From Hansfordia pulvinata (Eukaryota > Ascomycota > Sordariomycetes > Xylariales), in NCBI GenBank assembly GCA_006538405.1, contig BJKQ01000012.1, positions 469,001 through 533,000 of the forward strand: a DNA stretch of 64,000 nucleotides, given 5' to 3'. Below, in pieces: positions 25,301-37,789 of the stretch; positions within the stretch are counted from its first letter, which is position 1, and each line of letters starts with the position of its first letter. The position numbers were made by a program, and so were the translations under genes. Below the pieces are notes generated by a model, which did not search any database, was not told where the DNA came from, and saw nothing but the letters and a program-made list of their open reading frames with translations.

Positions 25301-28300
25301 AGAAGAACTAGTACCTTGCATGGTGCCCTGAGCAGGGATCCGGAGCAGCACCAGATACTCGTATGCACTGCTCCACCACCCTTCTTCGCGTAGTCACGCC
25401 AGTGTCCTCCCTTCCCCTTTCCACTCTGCCTCCTCTGCTGCACCCTCGTCTAGATCTCGCCACACCAGCAGTGGCAGAAGCAGCAGAAGCCGCCCCCCCG
25501 TCCGCCCTGCAGTCGAGGCTCGTCTGCTCCTCTGTGACCAATCAGGCCCGACGCCGGCGCCGACCGGGCCTCGCGGCCTTGTTCCGGGTCGCACCACCAC
25601 GCCTCGCCTCGCCACGCCACACCACGCCACACCACGTTCGAGCCCAGAGACAGGGGACGCGCTTGCGCGGGAGGGCCGCGGGGAAGCAGACCTGCGCGGC
25701 CGCCTTTCGCACCCCACGCAGAACACTCGCGCGAGAGAGCAGTGTCGTGTGCCCATTCCCAGCAATCAATCCATGGATTCTTCTTGGGACCGGGTGGTGG
25801 GTGATCTGTGCTGGCTTGGTCCGGGCTTTGTTGCTCAGGGTCCAGGGCCAGGCCAGAAGACCAGATGACATTTGACATTCCTTCCGCTGGGGGCTATCCG
25901 CAGACCCCCAAGAGCTGGCTTACGAGTGTGACGGGCGGCCATTCCAGCCGTTGCATGTGCATGGCAACGATGCAGAGACATCTGGCTTGAGGAGAGTCGG
26001 TCCTGCGAGTACTCGCACGCGCAGCTGGCTGACGCACGCAGCGAAAAAGAAAAAGAAAAGAAAAAGAAAGCAAGCCACCACGACCGACAGCGTCGTTGAA
26101 GATTATCTCGTACACGAGTCGTGACTCGCGGGCGACGAACAATGAATGCCCAGGCACGCGACGGCCAACAAGAACGCGCATTCTGGTCACGTCGAAGCTA
26201 CGCTCTTCTACTCGTAGTCGACAGGGCCGGCCCCCGGTGGGTTTTCTTGGCTCCAGGGCAGAGAGCTGCGGACGTACGAGTAGGAGCCCACGAGCCGTAC
26301 GAGTAAGAGGGCGGGCGACGGGGGCGACGAGGGCGACGAGAGATCCCCCCACTGCTCTGTGTACTCCGTACGCTAAAAGGGAGAGAAAGGCCCTTGTCGC
26401 GAGGCCCATCCCGACGCGAAGGTTCCAAATCCATCGCCTGGATGGAGAGACCCGCCCATGTGCGCGCCCTAATCCGCTTCGGAGCATGGCACAGCTGTGA
26501 CGCAGGGATCGTGGAAATGAAATGAAGCCAGACCAGTGCGAGCAGCAGCCTGCGCTGGATTCTGTGTTCTGCCAGTCCCCCAGTTCGTGGTTGTACGAGT
26601 AGGGGGGGAGCATTGCCATCTACTACGATTACTGCCATCCACGAATTGTGAGTACCTGCGAACCCCCCCGTCACTCGTAATCAACGATTCGATCCTCTCG
26701 CCCGCCCTGCCAGATTAGCTGGCATCGCCTGCGCGTGCTGCAGTAGCAGGAACGCTGCTGCAAGAGGCAAATCGTTCTCACCCACAGGGTTGTCCGCCCC
26801 CCTGGCACCTAGCTCGGGCCAATCTCCTGCTTAGACGCCAGTAATAAGGAACTGGAGCTCGTACAGATCGGCCCTTCATACTCGCAGGCCAGCTTGTGGG
26901 GGAAAGAGGGAGAGGCACGAGTAGTGACGGGCGAGTCGCCGCCAACTCGCACGAGACGATGAGGGCCGTTCCATTGTTCTCTTCATGGTGTTGACACAGC
27001 CCGGTACTTCAGGTATCCGCAGCCCACCACCATGGTGAGGTCGAGAACCAAGTACATGTATGTAAGAAGGTACCCGTACCTAAGTCCGTTAGGTCGTACC
27101 GTGGTTGTGTTAGTCGAGAGCTACTGCTGCGGCCTGCTGCGACTCCACGATCCGAGAGGTCCATTCATCATCGGGGGTGGGCTTGCGGTTTTGCTTCTTC
27201 TCATCCATCCATCCTGTCCACTCGGGCCTGCGAGGAATTGCGGATAACGTCTCGGCCACAGACAGACCAGACTGAACCTGAGCCGGTTAGGTCAGGTCGA
27301 AGAGAGGGACAGTACTGGACTGAGGCGAACGCGAGGTCTCCTCAGCAGCATTAGGGTTGTCCCCAATTCGCTCCTTCCCTCTCGTGCGGATATTCGCATT
27401 GCGGCACCGCGCGTGGTTCCGTGGTTGTCTCTGTGTCTTCGCCCCCTCCCCTCCCTCCTCTCGCGCGCGTTGGGTACCTCATTCCTATCCTCTGCCCTTG
27501 GTCCTCCTCCTCCTCCTCCTACCTATCATTATTCAACCCTCCTATCTTGCCGACCTTCTCAGTCCACCCATCCCGTCGGCAATCACACGAACGCATGGGC
27601 ACAAGGACACGGGCACACAGAAGTCCACACGCTCAAGGCCTGCTATGCGCCGACCCTCGTTCTGACTGACGAACAACCCCCCTTTCGTCCCCGTCCTGCC
27701 CTCGACTCGCCCGGGCTTCGCATCGTCATCCCTCGTTTCTTTTCCCGCCGCCACGTCCGCTGGGCTGTCTTTTGTCCCATGCCGGTTCGGCGCCCCAACC
27801 CTCTTGCGTGGACCGCATTCCAGGAATCCTGTCTCGTTGCGCATGACGACCCAATGGCTGCGAGTCACCGCTGAGACATCAACAAAGACACTCCTTGGAC
27901 TCGCACCACCCAAGGCATAAACCCAGCCAGTCTCTCTCACCTTTCTCCCAGTCTGTCAGCCTGCTTGTGCTACCCGCCAATCGACTCGCTGCCTGCTGTC
28001 CTGTCCCTCCCTGCAAGACAAAGACACGCATACGTCTGACGAGCGATGCGCATGACGCCCACGCCCTGACCGAGTGCTTCTTGTGCTGCTTCTGCAGGTT
28101 CTGGCCGACTCTCGAAACATCTCCAATCACGACCGGCTTCCTGGGATTTCTGTGCGATAGCCGGTGGATCAGCGGCTCCTCACCAAGATATCGAATACCC
28201 GTCACGCCACCGTCACCACCCGACGCAACGACAAACACGCTTCTGCTGTCGAGCAAGCAAGCAAAAAAAGCACCCCTGCAGAGAACCCCCAGAGTTTCTG

Positions 28301-28632
28301 CAGATTCACATGTGCAGTGACCAGTAAAACGGCTGCTGCTCATTGCCGATCCCCTTCTTGGCGACGCCCCAGCTCTCGCAGCCTTCCGTCGTCTGCACGC
28401 TGGTCGCGCAGCGTTCGCGCACCGCAAGAGCTGCGTCGTTCCGCTCTCCCGGCTGCGTCCTGCCAGACGATCACCGCCAGCTCGGCCGTTTGCGACCTGT
28501 CTCAACCTCCATTCGCTAGCGCTGGCCTTGCCAGACATCACCAGCCCTTCACTTCACCCGAAGGACCGATCTGGAGACGCCCTGGATTCCCTCGCCTGGA
28601 TTCCCTCGTAGCTACGGCTACCACTTGACACC
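22386..28632. other. 6.2 kb intergenic region with the densest octamer cluster
   Basis: No convincing gene. Twelve exact TACGAGTA/TACTCGTA octamers fall between 23185 and 26601, sometimes in close pairs (23782 and 23800; 23946 and 23977; 26275 and 26298). There is a 17-base G run at 25163-25179. The last part (about 27.3-28.6 kb) is C/T-rich and is probably the promoter and leader of the Cnn_1N gene. Confidence 0.6.
25163..25179. repeat. Poly-G homopolymer
   Basis: An uninterrupted 17-base run of G. Confidence 0.9.
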
Positions 28633-31600
28633 ATGGACGGTCCTGCGGGCAGAGAGGCCCGCGACCGCCCTCGTCCTTCGCTACACGCCCGAATCCCCTC
28701 TCGATCCAGTACCTCCAGCTCCCAAATGACCCCTCGAAGCACCACGACCGCCACCTTTCCGGCACCGGCGCCCTTCCAGACCGGCACACACTCGCAAAAA
28801 TACCACCACAGCCACTGCGGCAAGATGGCGCCGACTGCCGCCCGGCCCTCATCATCCCGAACTGCCAGAGACGCGACACACGAGCCTCAGGCCTTCTCGC
28901 CGCGCATATACAACTTCCTGCAGGAGAAGCTCCAGCAAGAGCGCAAGATAGAGACGGAGAAGACCTCCCGGAGGATAGCCGGGCTGGATACGAGCTCCTC
29001 AAACGGTGACGTCCGGGATTGGGACCCGCGCTACTCGCCCGTCTGCCGGAGCGCCACTTCGGGAGGACGTCCCAGTTCAAAGGACGACATGGAGGCGGCC
29101 TCCTCCGCCGATTTGGGGCCGGGTTTGCGGGAAATGGAACAGGTAAGGCTTGTGCTGCATGGTCGTTCTCTCGCTAAGTGCGTAAAGCTGTCGAAGCTTC
29201 AGCCTGCTAACCCGGCGGCGTGCCCCCATAGACTGTCTCCACTCTGCACAAGCAGAATTTTGATCTCAAGCTTGAGGTTTATCACCGGCGCGAGCGTCAG
29301 ACGGCACTGGAAGAGAGGGTGGGCAAACTCGAGGCGCAGCAAGACGAGATGAACGACATCCACGAAAACCTCCTATCCGAGCTTGAGCAGAGGGATAAGG
29401 CCGTCGGCGAAGCTGTTGCCATGATCATCAAACTGGAGGCCCGCGTGGATGAGCTCGAGCGCGAGAAGTCGATGGTGCGCCACGTCGAGACGGACGGAGC
29501 GTACCGCCTGTCTTCGGACCTCAGCGCAACAACACCCAAGCCGTCGCTTGCAGGGCTTGGGCTGTCGCACCTCGGCGAGAACGGCCGCGGCCTCGAACGC
29601 ATGCCCAGCTTTCTGTCGGAGCACACCCAACACACGGAGAACTTGCGCAACGTCGTGCTCGGGGGCCGCCACAGCAGCAGCCGCATGCATCACCACTCAC
29701 GCAAGATCTCCGGATCGAGTGTCGACCCCAGCGAGATCAACCGTATGGCTAGCCCCAGCCTGAGCATCCTTAGTGAGAGCTCATTCTTGAGCGTGTACGG
29801 ACCCAAGAAGGCCGACAACAGCAGCAGCAGCAGAAACAGCAGCAACAATAACAACGTCGCCGTGGCGCCCGGGGGTAAGAAGGAAGGAGGGGCGACCCCA
29901 GCAGCCGACGGCTCGCCCGCGTCAGTGAGACATCTGGCAGCGGGAACTGAACTCCGACGGCGACGGGCTGCCTCGGGTGCCTCTTCGGACTGGAGTTTGC
30001 CGCTTCGTCAGGGCAGCCTACCGCCCATGGATGCGCAGCTGATGAAGGGCGGCGATTCCTTGGCCAAGACGGGGCCATCTCTACCACAGCAGTCTGCTGA
30101 GCAGCTTGAAAGACAGCTACCACCCGTGGCTGTTGCCGTCAACTCGCGCCCCTCTACCTCGGGCGACGGCGCCCGCGGCAGCAGCACGCTTACCCCGTCG
30201 CCGGCGCGGTCCACCACGGCGCGCCGAGCCCACGCCAACAACCAGGAGCGACGCGAGGCGCTGCAGCGCGTCGTCACCTCGGGCTCGCTCCACAAAGACT
30301 CTTCGGGGCCACACGTGCTGCCGCCCACACCCGATACAGTGGCGAGCTCGGTGCTGCGGAAGCACAAGAACTTTAACAACTCGCAGGACAGCATGGCGCG
30401 GCAGGCTGGCATGCTACAGCAAGGGAGCTTCCCAACCCTGTCCTCGGAGGACACGTCGGCCATCTCCAGCCTCGATCATCACCGCCACTTCTCGCCTAAC
30501 AACATGGTGTATGCCAGCCATGACCCGCGCGCCACGACCACGGCATTCACCAGCGGCGTGCATCCCGCGGCACAGCTCAGCCAGGGATCCCTCGTCTCTG
30601 GTCGGGAGAAGAGGCACGCGCACTACCGCCGTGAGCTGCCGCCGCGGCCCCGATCCGCCGACGACACGACAACGAACTCAAGAGCACGGGCCAACAGCTG
30701 GGTGTCTTCAGACTCGGATGATGACGGCGGAGGGGCAGATGCACGGTCTGATGATGACGATGAAAGCACTTTCGACTACTGGATGCGCGAGAGCTTGCGA
30801 AGCAGCAAGCCTCCCCATGCGCTCCGGCCCCCGCCACCGCCGCACAGGCAAGGGCAGGGAGAAGAAGGAGATAAGCGTGCGCCCTCTCCCGACCTGTTCT
30901 CGTTTCCGGCTAGCACGCGGGGCTGGGAGACAGACGTGATCTTTGGCGCTCTCAAGGGGAGCGGCATTTTGGGCTCCCCAGTTCCTGCGCTGCGCAGGGA
31001 GAGTATTGACAACACCACGACGCCGCGCAAAGCAGCTGCCCAGGCCCAGGCCCAACCCTCTCTTAGGGCGCAGGCTCAGGCCCAGGCCCAGGGCCTGACC
31101 CAGGCCCAGGAGGTAGCTGGGCCCCCGCGGAGGATGAGTCTGACACAGGCGCGGAACGCGGGCGGAAGCAGCGGAGGCTCTATGATGAGCAAAGTCTACG
31201 AGAAGTGTAGACGTAACAGCGTCGACTCGGCCGTTCAGGCTCTGATGCCGAGAGGCAGTGGTGGTCAAGGACCAGGTCAGGGTGACGCAACTAGGGGCAG
31301 CGGCAAACAGCAACGCAGCCAGTACCCGCCGATCGCAGGCCAACAGCACTCCAAGACAGGCAAGCTGGGAGGCATCTCGAGCATCTTTGGAAGGCGAGCG
31401 ACGCTTGAAGGGGCACCCCTCGCTGCTACCAACGGTGCCCAAGCAGGGCAGCAACCGCACCACCCCAACGGTTCGAACCCGGCGCTGCTGCAGACGAACA
31501 ACAAAACTGTCGGCCGGAGCAGCGTGCCGCCGCCGCCGGTGGCGCCTTGGGTGCCGCGTCTAGGCTACGCGTCAGATGTATCGACAGCCACGATGACAGC

Positions 31601-31880
31601 TCCCCCAGGGGCTGCCGGCGCCTTCATGGGAGCAGACGATGTGTGTTCGCAGAGCGCCACGCCGCCGCCCATCCTTCGCAACCGGGGCCCACCGCCCATT
31701 GATACCGAGGCTGCGAGCGCCATGGCTGCAGGCCAGCAGCCGCAACAGCATTATCAGCATCAGCAGCCGGGAGAGTTGGCATCTCCTCAGCATCAGACCC
31801 CAGACTCGGCCGCCTCGTCGGCCGGCATGCGCAAGTGGCTCGGTCTCGGCAAGGTTGGTGGGGCGATCAAGCCACGTTGA
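28633..31880 (+). CDS. Centrosomin N-terminal motif (Cnn_1N) coiled-coil protein (1052 aa, two exons)
   Basis: Proteins with this motif recruit gamma-tubulin complexes or act at spindle poles, microtubule organising centres or septa; that role is inferred from the family. Exon 1 is 28633-29142, the intron 29143-29231 (GTAAGG...CATAG), exon 2 29232-31880, phase 0. The motif spans the junction at roughly residues 164-250: LREMEQ joins TVSTLHKQNFDLKLEVYHRR, followed by a heptad-like coiled coil rich in Glu, Leu and Lys (to about 29475). The remainder (residues 260-1040) is predicted disordered: Ser/Pro-rich, an SSSSRNSSNNN tract, an acidic DSDDDGG patch (30715), and a QAQAQ repeat (31035-31110). 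It ends with a basic MRKWLGLGKVGGAIKPR tail. The frame is intact throughout. It could be a relative of Mto1/ApsB-type or septum-associated Cnn_1N proteins; I cannot tell which. Confidence 0.85.
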
Positions 31881-33321
31881 CGACGAGAGTCGTATTTCCT
31901 TGATTGGCGAAAAGCTGCATTTGGTACTCGGAGGGAGAGGATTGTCGACGTTCAAGTGGAGGAATGGAGAAGTGGGCAGAAAATTGCTGGTGACGCGTAT
32001 TGGGCGTCGGCGTTTTGTTTCATTTTCGGGATGGTAAGGTTGGGGTGTCGGCGCTTGGGGCGTTTACGGCACAGCTTTGTTTACTGTCTACCCGGACAGT
32101 CGAAGCTGTCAACGAAAGGATGGCCACGAGCTTCTTTCAAATGGCTGGGCTACTTGCTCGGATTCCGTCGCCTGCAGTCTTTCGCAGTGCTCAGCACTGA
32201 CTGACCTCTAGTCCAAACTTGGTCAGCATCACACCTTGTAGCTAGGGCTTCGTCTGCCGGACTCGCTTCGGCTATCGCACTGCGAACAGACTGCCGACGT
32301 CAGCCACAACAGATGTCGACCAGACAGCACCCTACTACGTCAGCTGTATCATTTTGTACGGATTGCGCCGCACGGTGGGTGGCGAAGACTCCAAGATTGT
32401 ACGGCTCACGCTGGGGAACAAGTCAAACGAAAATCGCGATTCTTTTTGCGCGGATGGCTCGGGCCGAACACCACGGCAGGGAGGAGGATACCAATCAGGA
32501 CGGGACTGGATGGGGTTCAAAAGGTGTTTATTTTTCCATTGCTACCGCTACTTTCAGACCTACCACTGGCGGCGTTTAGAAAAGAGAGATCGATCTCTGG
32601 CGGGCACGGCGTCGGATCCGGACGGACGGACGGATAAATACAATTTCGTTTGAATTTCTAACAAGGCGAAACTTGATGAGTGTGATCGGCCAGGATGATC
32701 CGTGGGCTCCGGCGTTAATGGTGAGCGCAGTCACGATGTCCCGTTGAGTCAGTGCTGGCTCTGAATGGAACACCTCCCAGGGTGTCCGAGTACACTACGA
32801 GATCGTACTCTACATGTATACGGAGACAGAGCTGGTGTATTCGATCTCGGGCCTCTCTCGTCTGTCTACCCATCGCCCGCTTACCCGCAGACGCGGCGCA
32901 CGCTCCGGGCCGACGCGTGCAATCTGAGCGTGCTGGCTGGAGGAGGGTCTTCCGGGGAACCACGCGAAGCCCAGGGCCGGCTAGATTAACCCGGGATCGG
33001 CGCTGACATCACCACTCTACCGCTAGCGAGCCTCATCGCCAACCCGCGCACCCAAAACCCTGCCTCGGGTTCGCGTCTTGGCCGTCGCGTGCATTCGCCC
33101 TTGAACGTTCGTCTTTCCACACTCGTGGCTACCCACCGCTCCTATAAACGGCATCAGTTTCCCTTCGAGGTAAGTCATCAGGCCTCGAGCGCGAGACGTG
33201 GACGTGCGATTAGAAAAGACTTGGCCACGGCGGCGATCGGGAGTCTACCTACCTAGGGAGAGAGGGAGGAAGGAAAAAGAAGAAGAAAAAGCAAAAAAAA
33301 AAAACAACCATACCCACCCCC
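31881..33321. other. Intergenic, no gene seen
   Basis: Convergence of the Cnn_1N 3' UTR and the glycosylase promoter/leader. A GTAAGT at 33171 could be the donor of a 5' UTR intron, but I cannot fix an acceptor. A purine run (A/G) covers about 33258-33305. Confidence 0.5.
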
Positions 33322-35433
33322 ATGCTACGGCTAACGTCGATAAATCTCCCGCGCAGCGCCGCCGCCGCCGCCGCCTCAGCAGCACAGTCACAGTCACATA
33401 CCCGCACCTCATCCACCTCTCGACAACAACAACAACAACAACAACAACAACAGCCCTGCCAGCAGCGGCGCCTACGCGTACTCGTGCATCCCGCGCTCAC
33501 CGGCCCACCGCGATCGCGACCGGGAGGACCTGCTCCTCTACTACGAGGGCAGCTTCCAATTACCACCACCACCGCCGTCACCGAGGCGACGACGACAAGG
33601 TTGCTGCGCCGCGGGGCCAGCACCGCTGCTCCCAGCAGCACGACGACCACCACCGCCGCCGCCGCTACCATGGCGGCAGCAGCAGCAGGAAAGGCCGCCC
33701 GCGACGGAGGCGGCGGAAGCAGCGGGGGCGGGGCGCCGCGCCGCCGCCGGAGCACCAGGAACGCGAAGCCGGAGGGGCAAGAGGCTGCAGCGGCAGAGGC
33801 TGGGGACGTTAAGATTGAGGAGGGGGAAGAGGGGGAAGAGGCGTCTCCCCTGTCCATGCCTCTGCCGCCGCCGCCGCAGGCTATGGGTAGAGGCAAGAGG
33901 AGATCCGGCGCGGCCGGCTTGAAGAGGGAGGCTGAGGAGGAGAACGGGCAGGAAGAGGAGGAGACGGGCGCACTGGGGCGTCGGCGCAGCAAAAGGGCTA
34001 GGCTCGTCGAGGGGGTCAAGACGGAGGAGGGTGAGGTTCAAGAGGATGAGGTGAAGGAAGGGGAAGATGGAGATGAAGAAGAAGAATGGAGCGCGGCAGG
34101 TCAGAAGAGGCCCACGCGATCTGCCACTGCCCGGCGCAGCGGATCTTCCAAGCCGGTTAAGAAGGATGTGGATGCGGAGAAGAGCAGCCCCGGCCCCAGC
34201 TCTCCGAAGACGAAGAAGAAAGCAGCTTCGAAACCAAACGACAAAGGGGAGGAAAAGACAACTTCGGCATCGGCAGCAGCCGCGCAGCTCAAGGACCGCA
34301 AGCTCAAATCATACGCGCAGTACTCGGGGTCCCGGGCGTCGCCGTTCCCTGGGTTCGCGCGCCCGACGGAGGAGGACTGCGAGAGGGCTCACGCGGTGCT
34401 GACGCGCCTGCACGGGGAGCGCGAGAGGCCCGCCGACGCGGCGGCCGTGCAGGCGCCGCGCGACAGGTCCGGGTGCGGGGAGAGCCCGTCGGTGCTGGAC
34501 GCGCTGGTGCGGACGGTGCTGTCGCAGAACACGAGCGACGTCAACAGCAGCCGGGCCAAGCGGGACATGGACGCCGTGTACGGCGGGGGCGGGAGGAGCC
34601 GGAGCGACGACGGGGAGGCGTACTGGGCGGCGGTGGCGGAGGGCGGGCAGGCCAAGCTGCAAGGGGCTATCGCGCGGGGCGGGCTGGCCGGCGTCAAGAG
34701 CAGGGTCATTATGGACATCCTGGCGCAGGCGGCGGCTCGCAACGAGGAGCTCCAGCTGGAGGTCGAGCGTGGGGGCAAGACAGTGACGAAGAGAGAGAGT
34801 AAGGATGGGGGGGCCGCCGCCGCCGCTGCTGCTGCTGCGCCCCGCTACTCGCTCGACCACCTCTTCTCGGCGGGCGACGACGAGGCCATGGCGGAGCTGC
34901 TGAGCTTCAAGGGGGTGGGGCCCAAGACGGCGGCGTGCGTGCTGCTCTTCTGCCTTCGGCGGGCGCAGTTCGCCGTCGACACGCACGTGTACCGGCTGAC
35001 GGGCGCGCCGCTGGGGTGGTGGCGCCCCGCGGACGCGGGTTGCTCGCGGGACGACGCGTACGCCCACCTCAACGCGAGGATCCCCGACCGCCTCAAGTAC
35101 CCGCTGCACGTCCTGCTGATCCGGCACGGCAAGTCGTGCCCCGAGTGCAAGGCCGGCGGGGGCGGGGGCGTGGGCGGGAGTGGCAAGGGGAAGAAGAGCG
35201 CGTGCGAGCTTCGGAGGGCTTTCGGGGGGAAAGGGAAAGGGGGGCAGGGGGGAGATGTCGTCAGGAGAGAGGGAGAGGAGGACGCTGAAGAAGGAGAGGG
35301 TGTCAAGGAGGAAGAGGAGATGAAGAAGAAGGAGGAGGAGGAGGAGCCGACGACAAGGGCGAAGAGGGGCAGGTCGAAGGTCGTCAAGACCGAGGACGAC
35401 GGCATTGGCCATGCTGTCGAGACTGCGTCGTGA
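33322..35433 (+). CDS. HhH-GPD DNA glycosylase, endonuclease III-like (703 aa)
   Basis: A base-excision repair glycosylase. Single exon. The helix-hairpin-helix is LLSFKGVGPKTAACVLLF with the candidate catalytic Lys535, and the catalytic Asp553 lies in FAVDTHVYR. The 18-residue spacing equals that of Lys120/Asp138 in E. coli Nth. The preceding LDALVRTVLSQNTSDVNS (about residue 392) is the usual substrate-pocket helix. The Fe-S loop is degenerate: a CPEC pair (35140) is followed by a Gly-rich insert and one later Cys, so the four-cysteine C-x6-C-x2-C-x5-C pattern is missing. The first 250 residues and the last 90 are low-complexity (Ala, Gln, Lys, Glu). A second ATG at 33670 sits in a stronger context (TACCATGG) and may be the true or an alternative start; the 33322 start would add an Arg/Ser-rich, possibly mitochondrial N-terminus. 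Confidence 0.88.
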   Translation: MLRLTSINLPRSAAAAAASAAQSQSHTRTSSTSRQQQQQQQQQQPCQQRRLRVLVHPALTGPPRSRPGGPAPLLRGQLPITTTTAVTEATTTRLLRRGASTAAPSSTTTTTAAAATMAAAAAGKAARDGGGGSSGGGAPRRRRSTRNAKPEGQEAAAAEAGDVKIEEGEEGEEASPLSMPLPPPPQAMGRGKRRSGAAGLKREAEEENGQEEEETGALGRRRSKRARLVEGVKTEEGEVQEDEVKEGEDGDEEEEWSAAGQKRPTRSATARRSGSSKPVKKDVDAEKSSPGPSSPKTKKKAASKPNDKGEEKTTSASAAAAQLKDRKLKSYAQYSGSRASPFPGFARPTEEDCERAHAVLTRLHGERERPADAAAVQAPRDRSGCGESPSVLDALVRTVLSQNTSDVNSSRAKRDMDAVYGGGGRSRSDDGEAYWAAVAEGGQAKLQGAIARGGLAGVKSRVIMDILAQAAARNEELQLEVERGGKTVTKRESKDGGAAAAAAAAAPRYSLDHLFSAGDDEAMAELLSFKGVGPKTAACVLLFCLRRAQFAVDTHVYRLTGAPLGWWRPADAGCSRDDAYAHLNARIPDRLKYPLHVLLIRHGKSCPECKAGGGGGVGGSGKGKKSACELRRAFGGKGKGGQGGDVVRREGEEDAEEGEGVKEEEEMKKKEEEEEPTTRAKRGRSKVVKTEDDGIGHAVETAS

Positions 35434-35572
35434 GCGCGACGAGCACGTGTATCATTATGCAGAGGCTGTAAGAATGACGGCTATCCATCCCAGATCGCCA
35501 ACCCATTTTCATTGCGCCGCTATCGAGTGCCAAAATCCTGCGGTGAATCTCCAACTCGGGCTTGCAAACGCC

Positions 35573-37789
35573 TCAGGAATCCTCGCCCTCCCAGACAACC
35601 TCGAGAATCGCCAGCGTCGACTCCCTCGGCTCGATGACCCTCTTCAGCACGAACCGCTCGTCCGCCTGCGCGATCAGGGCCCTCCACTCGCTGACCGTCC
35701 GCTCCCGCGCGTTGAACAGCGCCGCCATGTCCAGGTCGAAGGCCCTGGAGAAAAAAACATCAGACATGTCAGGGTCAGCAAGTCGTCTCGCCGTAGTCTC
35801 TCTCTTTTGTTTTCCGCCATCGTGATTTTAACTCTTCCTTCCTTTTCACTCATCTCATTTCTTTCCCGTCTACACAGAAAATACCAAAAGAAAGAAACTT
35901 GAATCAGAACAACGCACCTCAAATCCTTCTCCCTCCACGCGGCCACGTCCCCGGCCCTCTCGGGCATGCAGATGTCCTGGATGACGACCCGCGTGCCCCT
36001 CCTCATTGCGGGGACCTGGGCGCGGAGTATGCGCACGCAGTACGCGTCGGGCCAGTTGTGCAGGACCCAGCGGAAGAGCAGGGCGTCCGGCGGGCCCCCC
36101 GGCTGCTGCTGCCGGGCGAGCTTGAGGAGGAGGAGGAGGAGGAGGAGGGGACGATGGCGGCGGTGGTGGTGGCCGTCTGCGGCGCCAGCAGCTCGTGCGC
36201 GGCGAAGCGCACCCGGGCGCGCAGGTCCGGGTCGAGCTCGTCGGCGGCGCCCTCGATCATGGGCTCCATGTCCTGGACCAGGAGGTCGAGGCCCGGGTGG
36301 GCGCGCGCCAGGGCCGCGGCGACGTGGCCGCGGGCGCCGCCGACGTCGACGACCAAGGGGCGGCGGCGGTCGCCGTCGTGGTCGGGGTGGCGGGCGGAGG
36401 TGCCGAGGTCGGACCAGGGGTAGTGGTCGACGAGGAAGGCCGGGTCGTAGCCCGGGCTGCGGGCGAAGACCTCCATGGCCCGGGCGAAGCGGGCCGAGCG
36501 GGAGGGGTCCCTGGCCAGGATGCTGTAGATGGAGGCCGACGAGTTGTTGGCCAGAGAAAACCCCTTTTTGCGAAAGGGGGGGGGGGAATTAGTGTGGGGA
36601 AAGCAACGTGGTAGTCGGTAAGTGTCGAGGCCAAAGTCAGTCAGCTGGGAGGGGAGGCGGGAGCTGAGGGCGCACCGCCTTGCTCTGCTCACGCAGCCGG
36701 AAGCGAGAAGGCGGTGGCTTGGATGGATGAAAGGGGGGAAGAAAGGGGGAAAGGGGGAAAGGGCGTGAACAGCGTGCTTACGGTCTCGTTGGGCTCCGAA
36801 GACCCGGGCCACTTCTCGAGCGCGTCCAGCATCTGCCGGCGGGCGGAGGGGCGGAGCCCCCATCGTCAGCCACATGACCTAACCGACCATTTGGGATCAC
36901 GAGAGAGACAGCGACAGAGGCAGAGACAGAGAGGAGAGAGAGAGAGAGACGGGATCAAGAAAGGACATACAAAGGCGGAGGCCGGCTGAATCTCCTCTGA
37001 CCCAACCCGCAGCCAATCGGCCATGACGGCGCTGTCGGCGAGCAGCCGCGACGCGTGCGTGTGGACGACGAAGCCCGGCTCCGGCTCGCGGAAGACGCGC
37101 ATCAGCATCGCCCTCCGCAGCAGCCGCGCCAGGACCTGCTCGTCGAGGACCTTGCCGCCCTTGCCGCTGGCGCTGCCGCTGGCGCTGGCGACGGCCTCGG
37201 CCATCTCCGCGTAGGAGATCTGCCTGCCGCCGCCCCGGGGCACGAGCCGGGCCAGGCCGAAGCGCGCAATCGCCTGCAGGCACACCATGTTGTTGTGCTG
37301 ATGTCATCGTCGTCAGGTTTTTGCCGGTCAGCTGGGCGGAGGCAGGGCAAGAGAAAAAAGGGGGTGGCTGGAGGAAGGGGGGAGACAGAGAGAAAGGGGG
37401 TGAAAAGATTGCTCGTCATCACGTCACCTGGGAAGAGAGAGGCGGCTGAGTTGGGAAAGAAAGGGCGGGTGAGACTCCAGAGCCCGGAGATGACTCCGAA
37501 AACGGCAGGGGAGTAGGTATAAAGAAAGGGGGGGGACAACTGGACTCACCGCACCGTGGTGTCTGAGCAGCGTCACGGGGTCGAGCAGCAGGTCCTGGAG
37601 CTCGGCGGCCGCGTCGATGATGGCGTCGCGGTGCGGCAGCCCCTCCTCGGGTAGCACCAGCGTGTAGTCCTCGTCGAAGCTCGGCGTCGGTAGTTGGCGG
37701 GCGCGCAGGGCCGCGTCGAGGCTGCTGGCGGCGCTGCTGATGGTGGCGGCCAGCTGCGACAGGCGGGAGAGCGATGTTGGCTGCTCCAT
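35573..37789 (-). CDS. Class I O-methyltransferase A, five exons, one apparent frameshift (about 478 aa)
   Basis: Transfers methyl from S-adenosylmethionine to a phenolic or enolic oxygen, probably of the cluster product. Exons on the minus strand: 37789-37550, 37297-36971, 36832-36782, 36563-35918, 35744-35573. Spliced text runs smoothly across junctions (LLRHHGA/HNNMVCLQ, ASAF/MLDALEKWPG, EPNET/GFSLANN, KDLR/AFDLDMAALFNAR). The SAM motif is VVDVGGARGH (family usually GGGxGH) and the catalytic His lies in FRWVLHNWPDAY. In exon 4 the frame breaks at a six-base C run (36095-36100, G in the gene), just after a Ser tract; one added base gives 1437 nt, an exact multiple of three. The layout matches fungal sterigmatocystin-8-O-methyltransferase-like enzymes. 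It lies divergent from the synthetase, 1.7 kb away, so a shared promoter region is possible. Confidence 0.9.
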
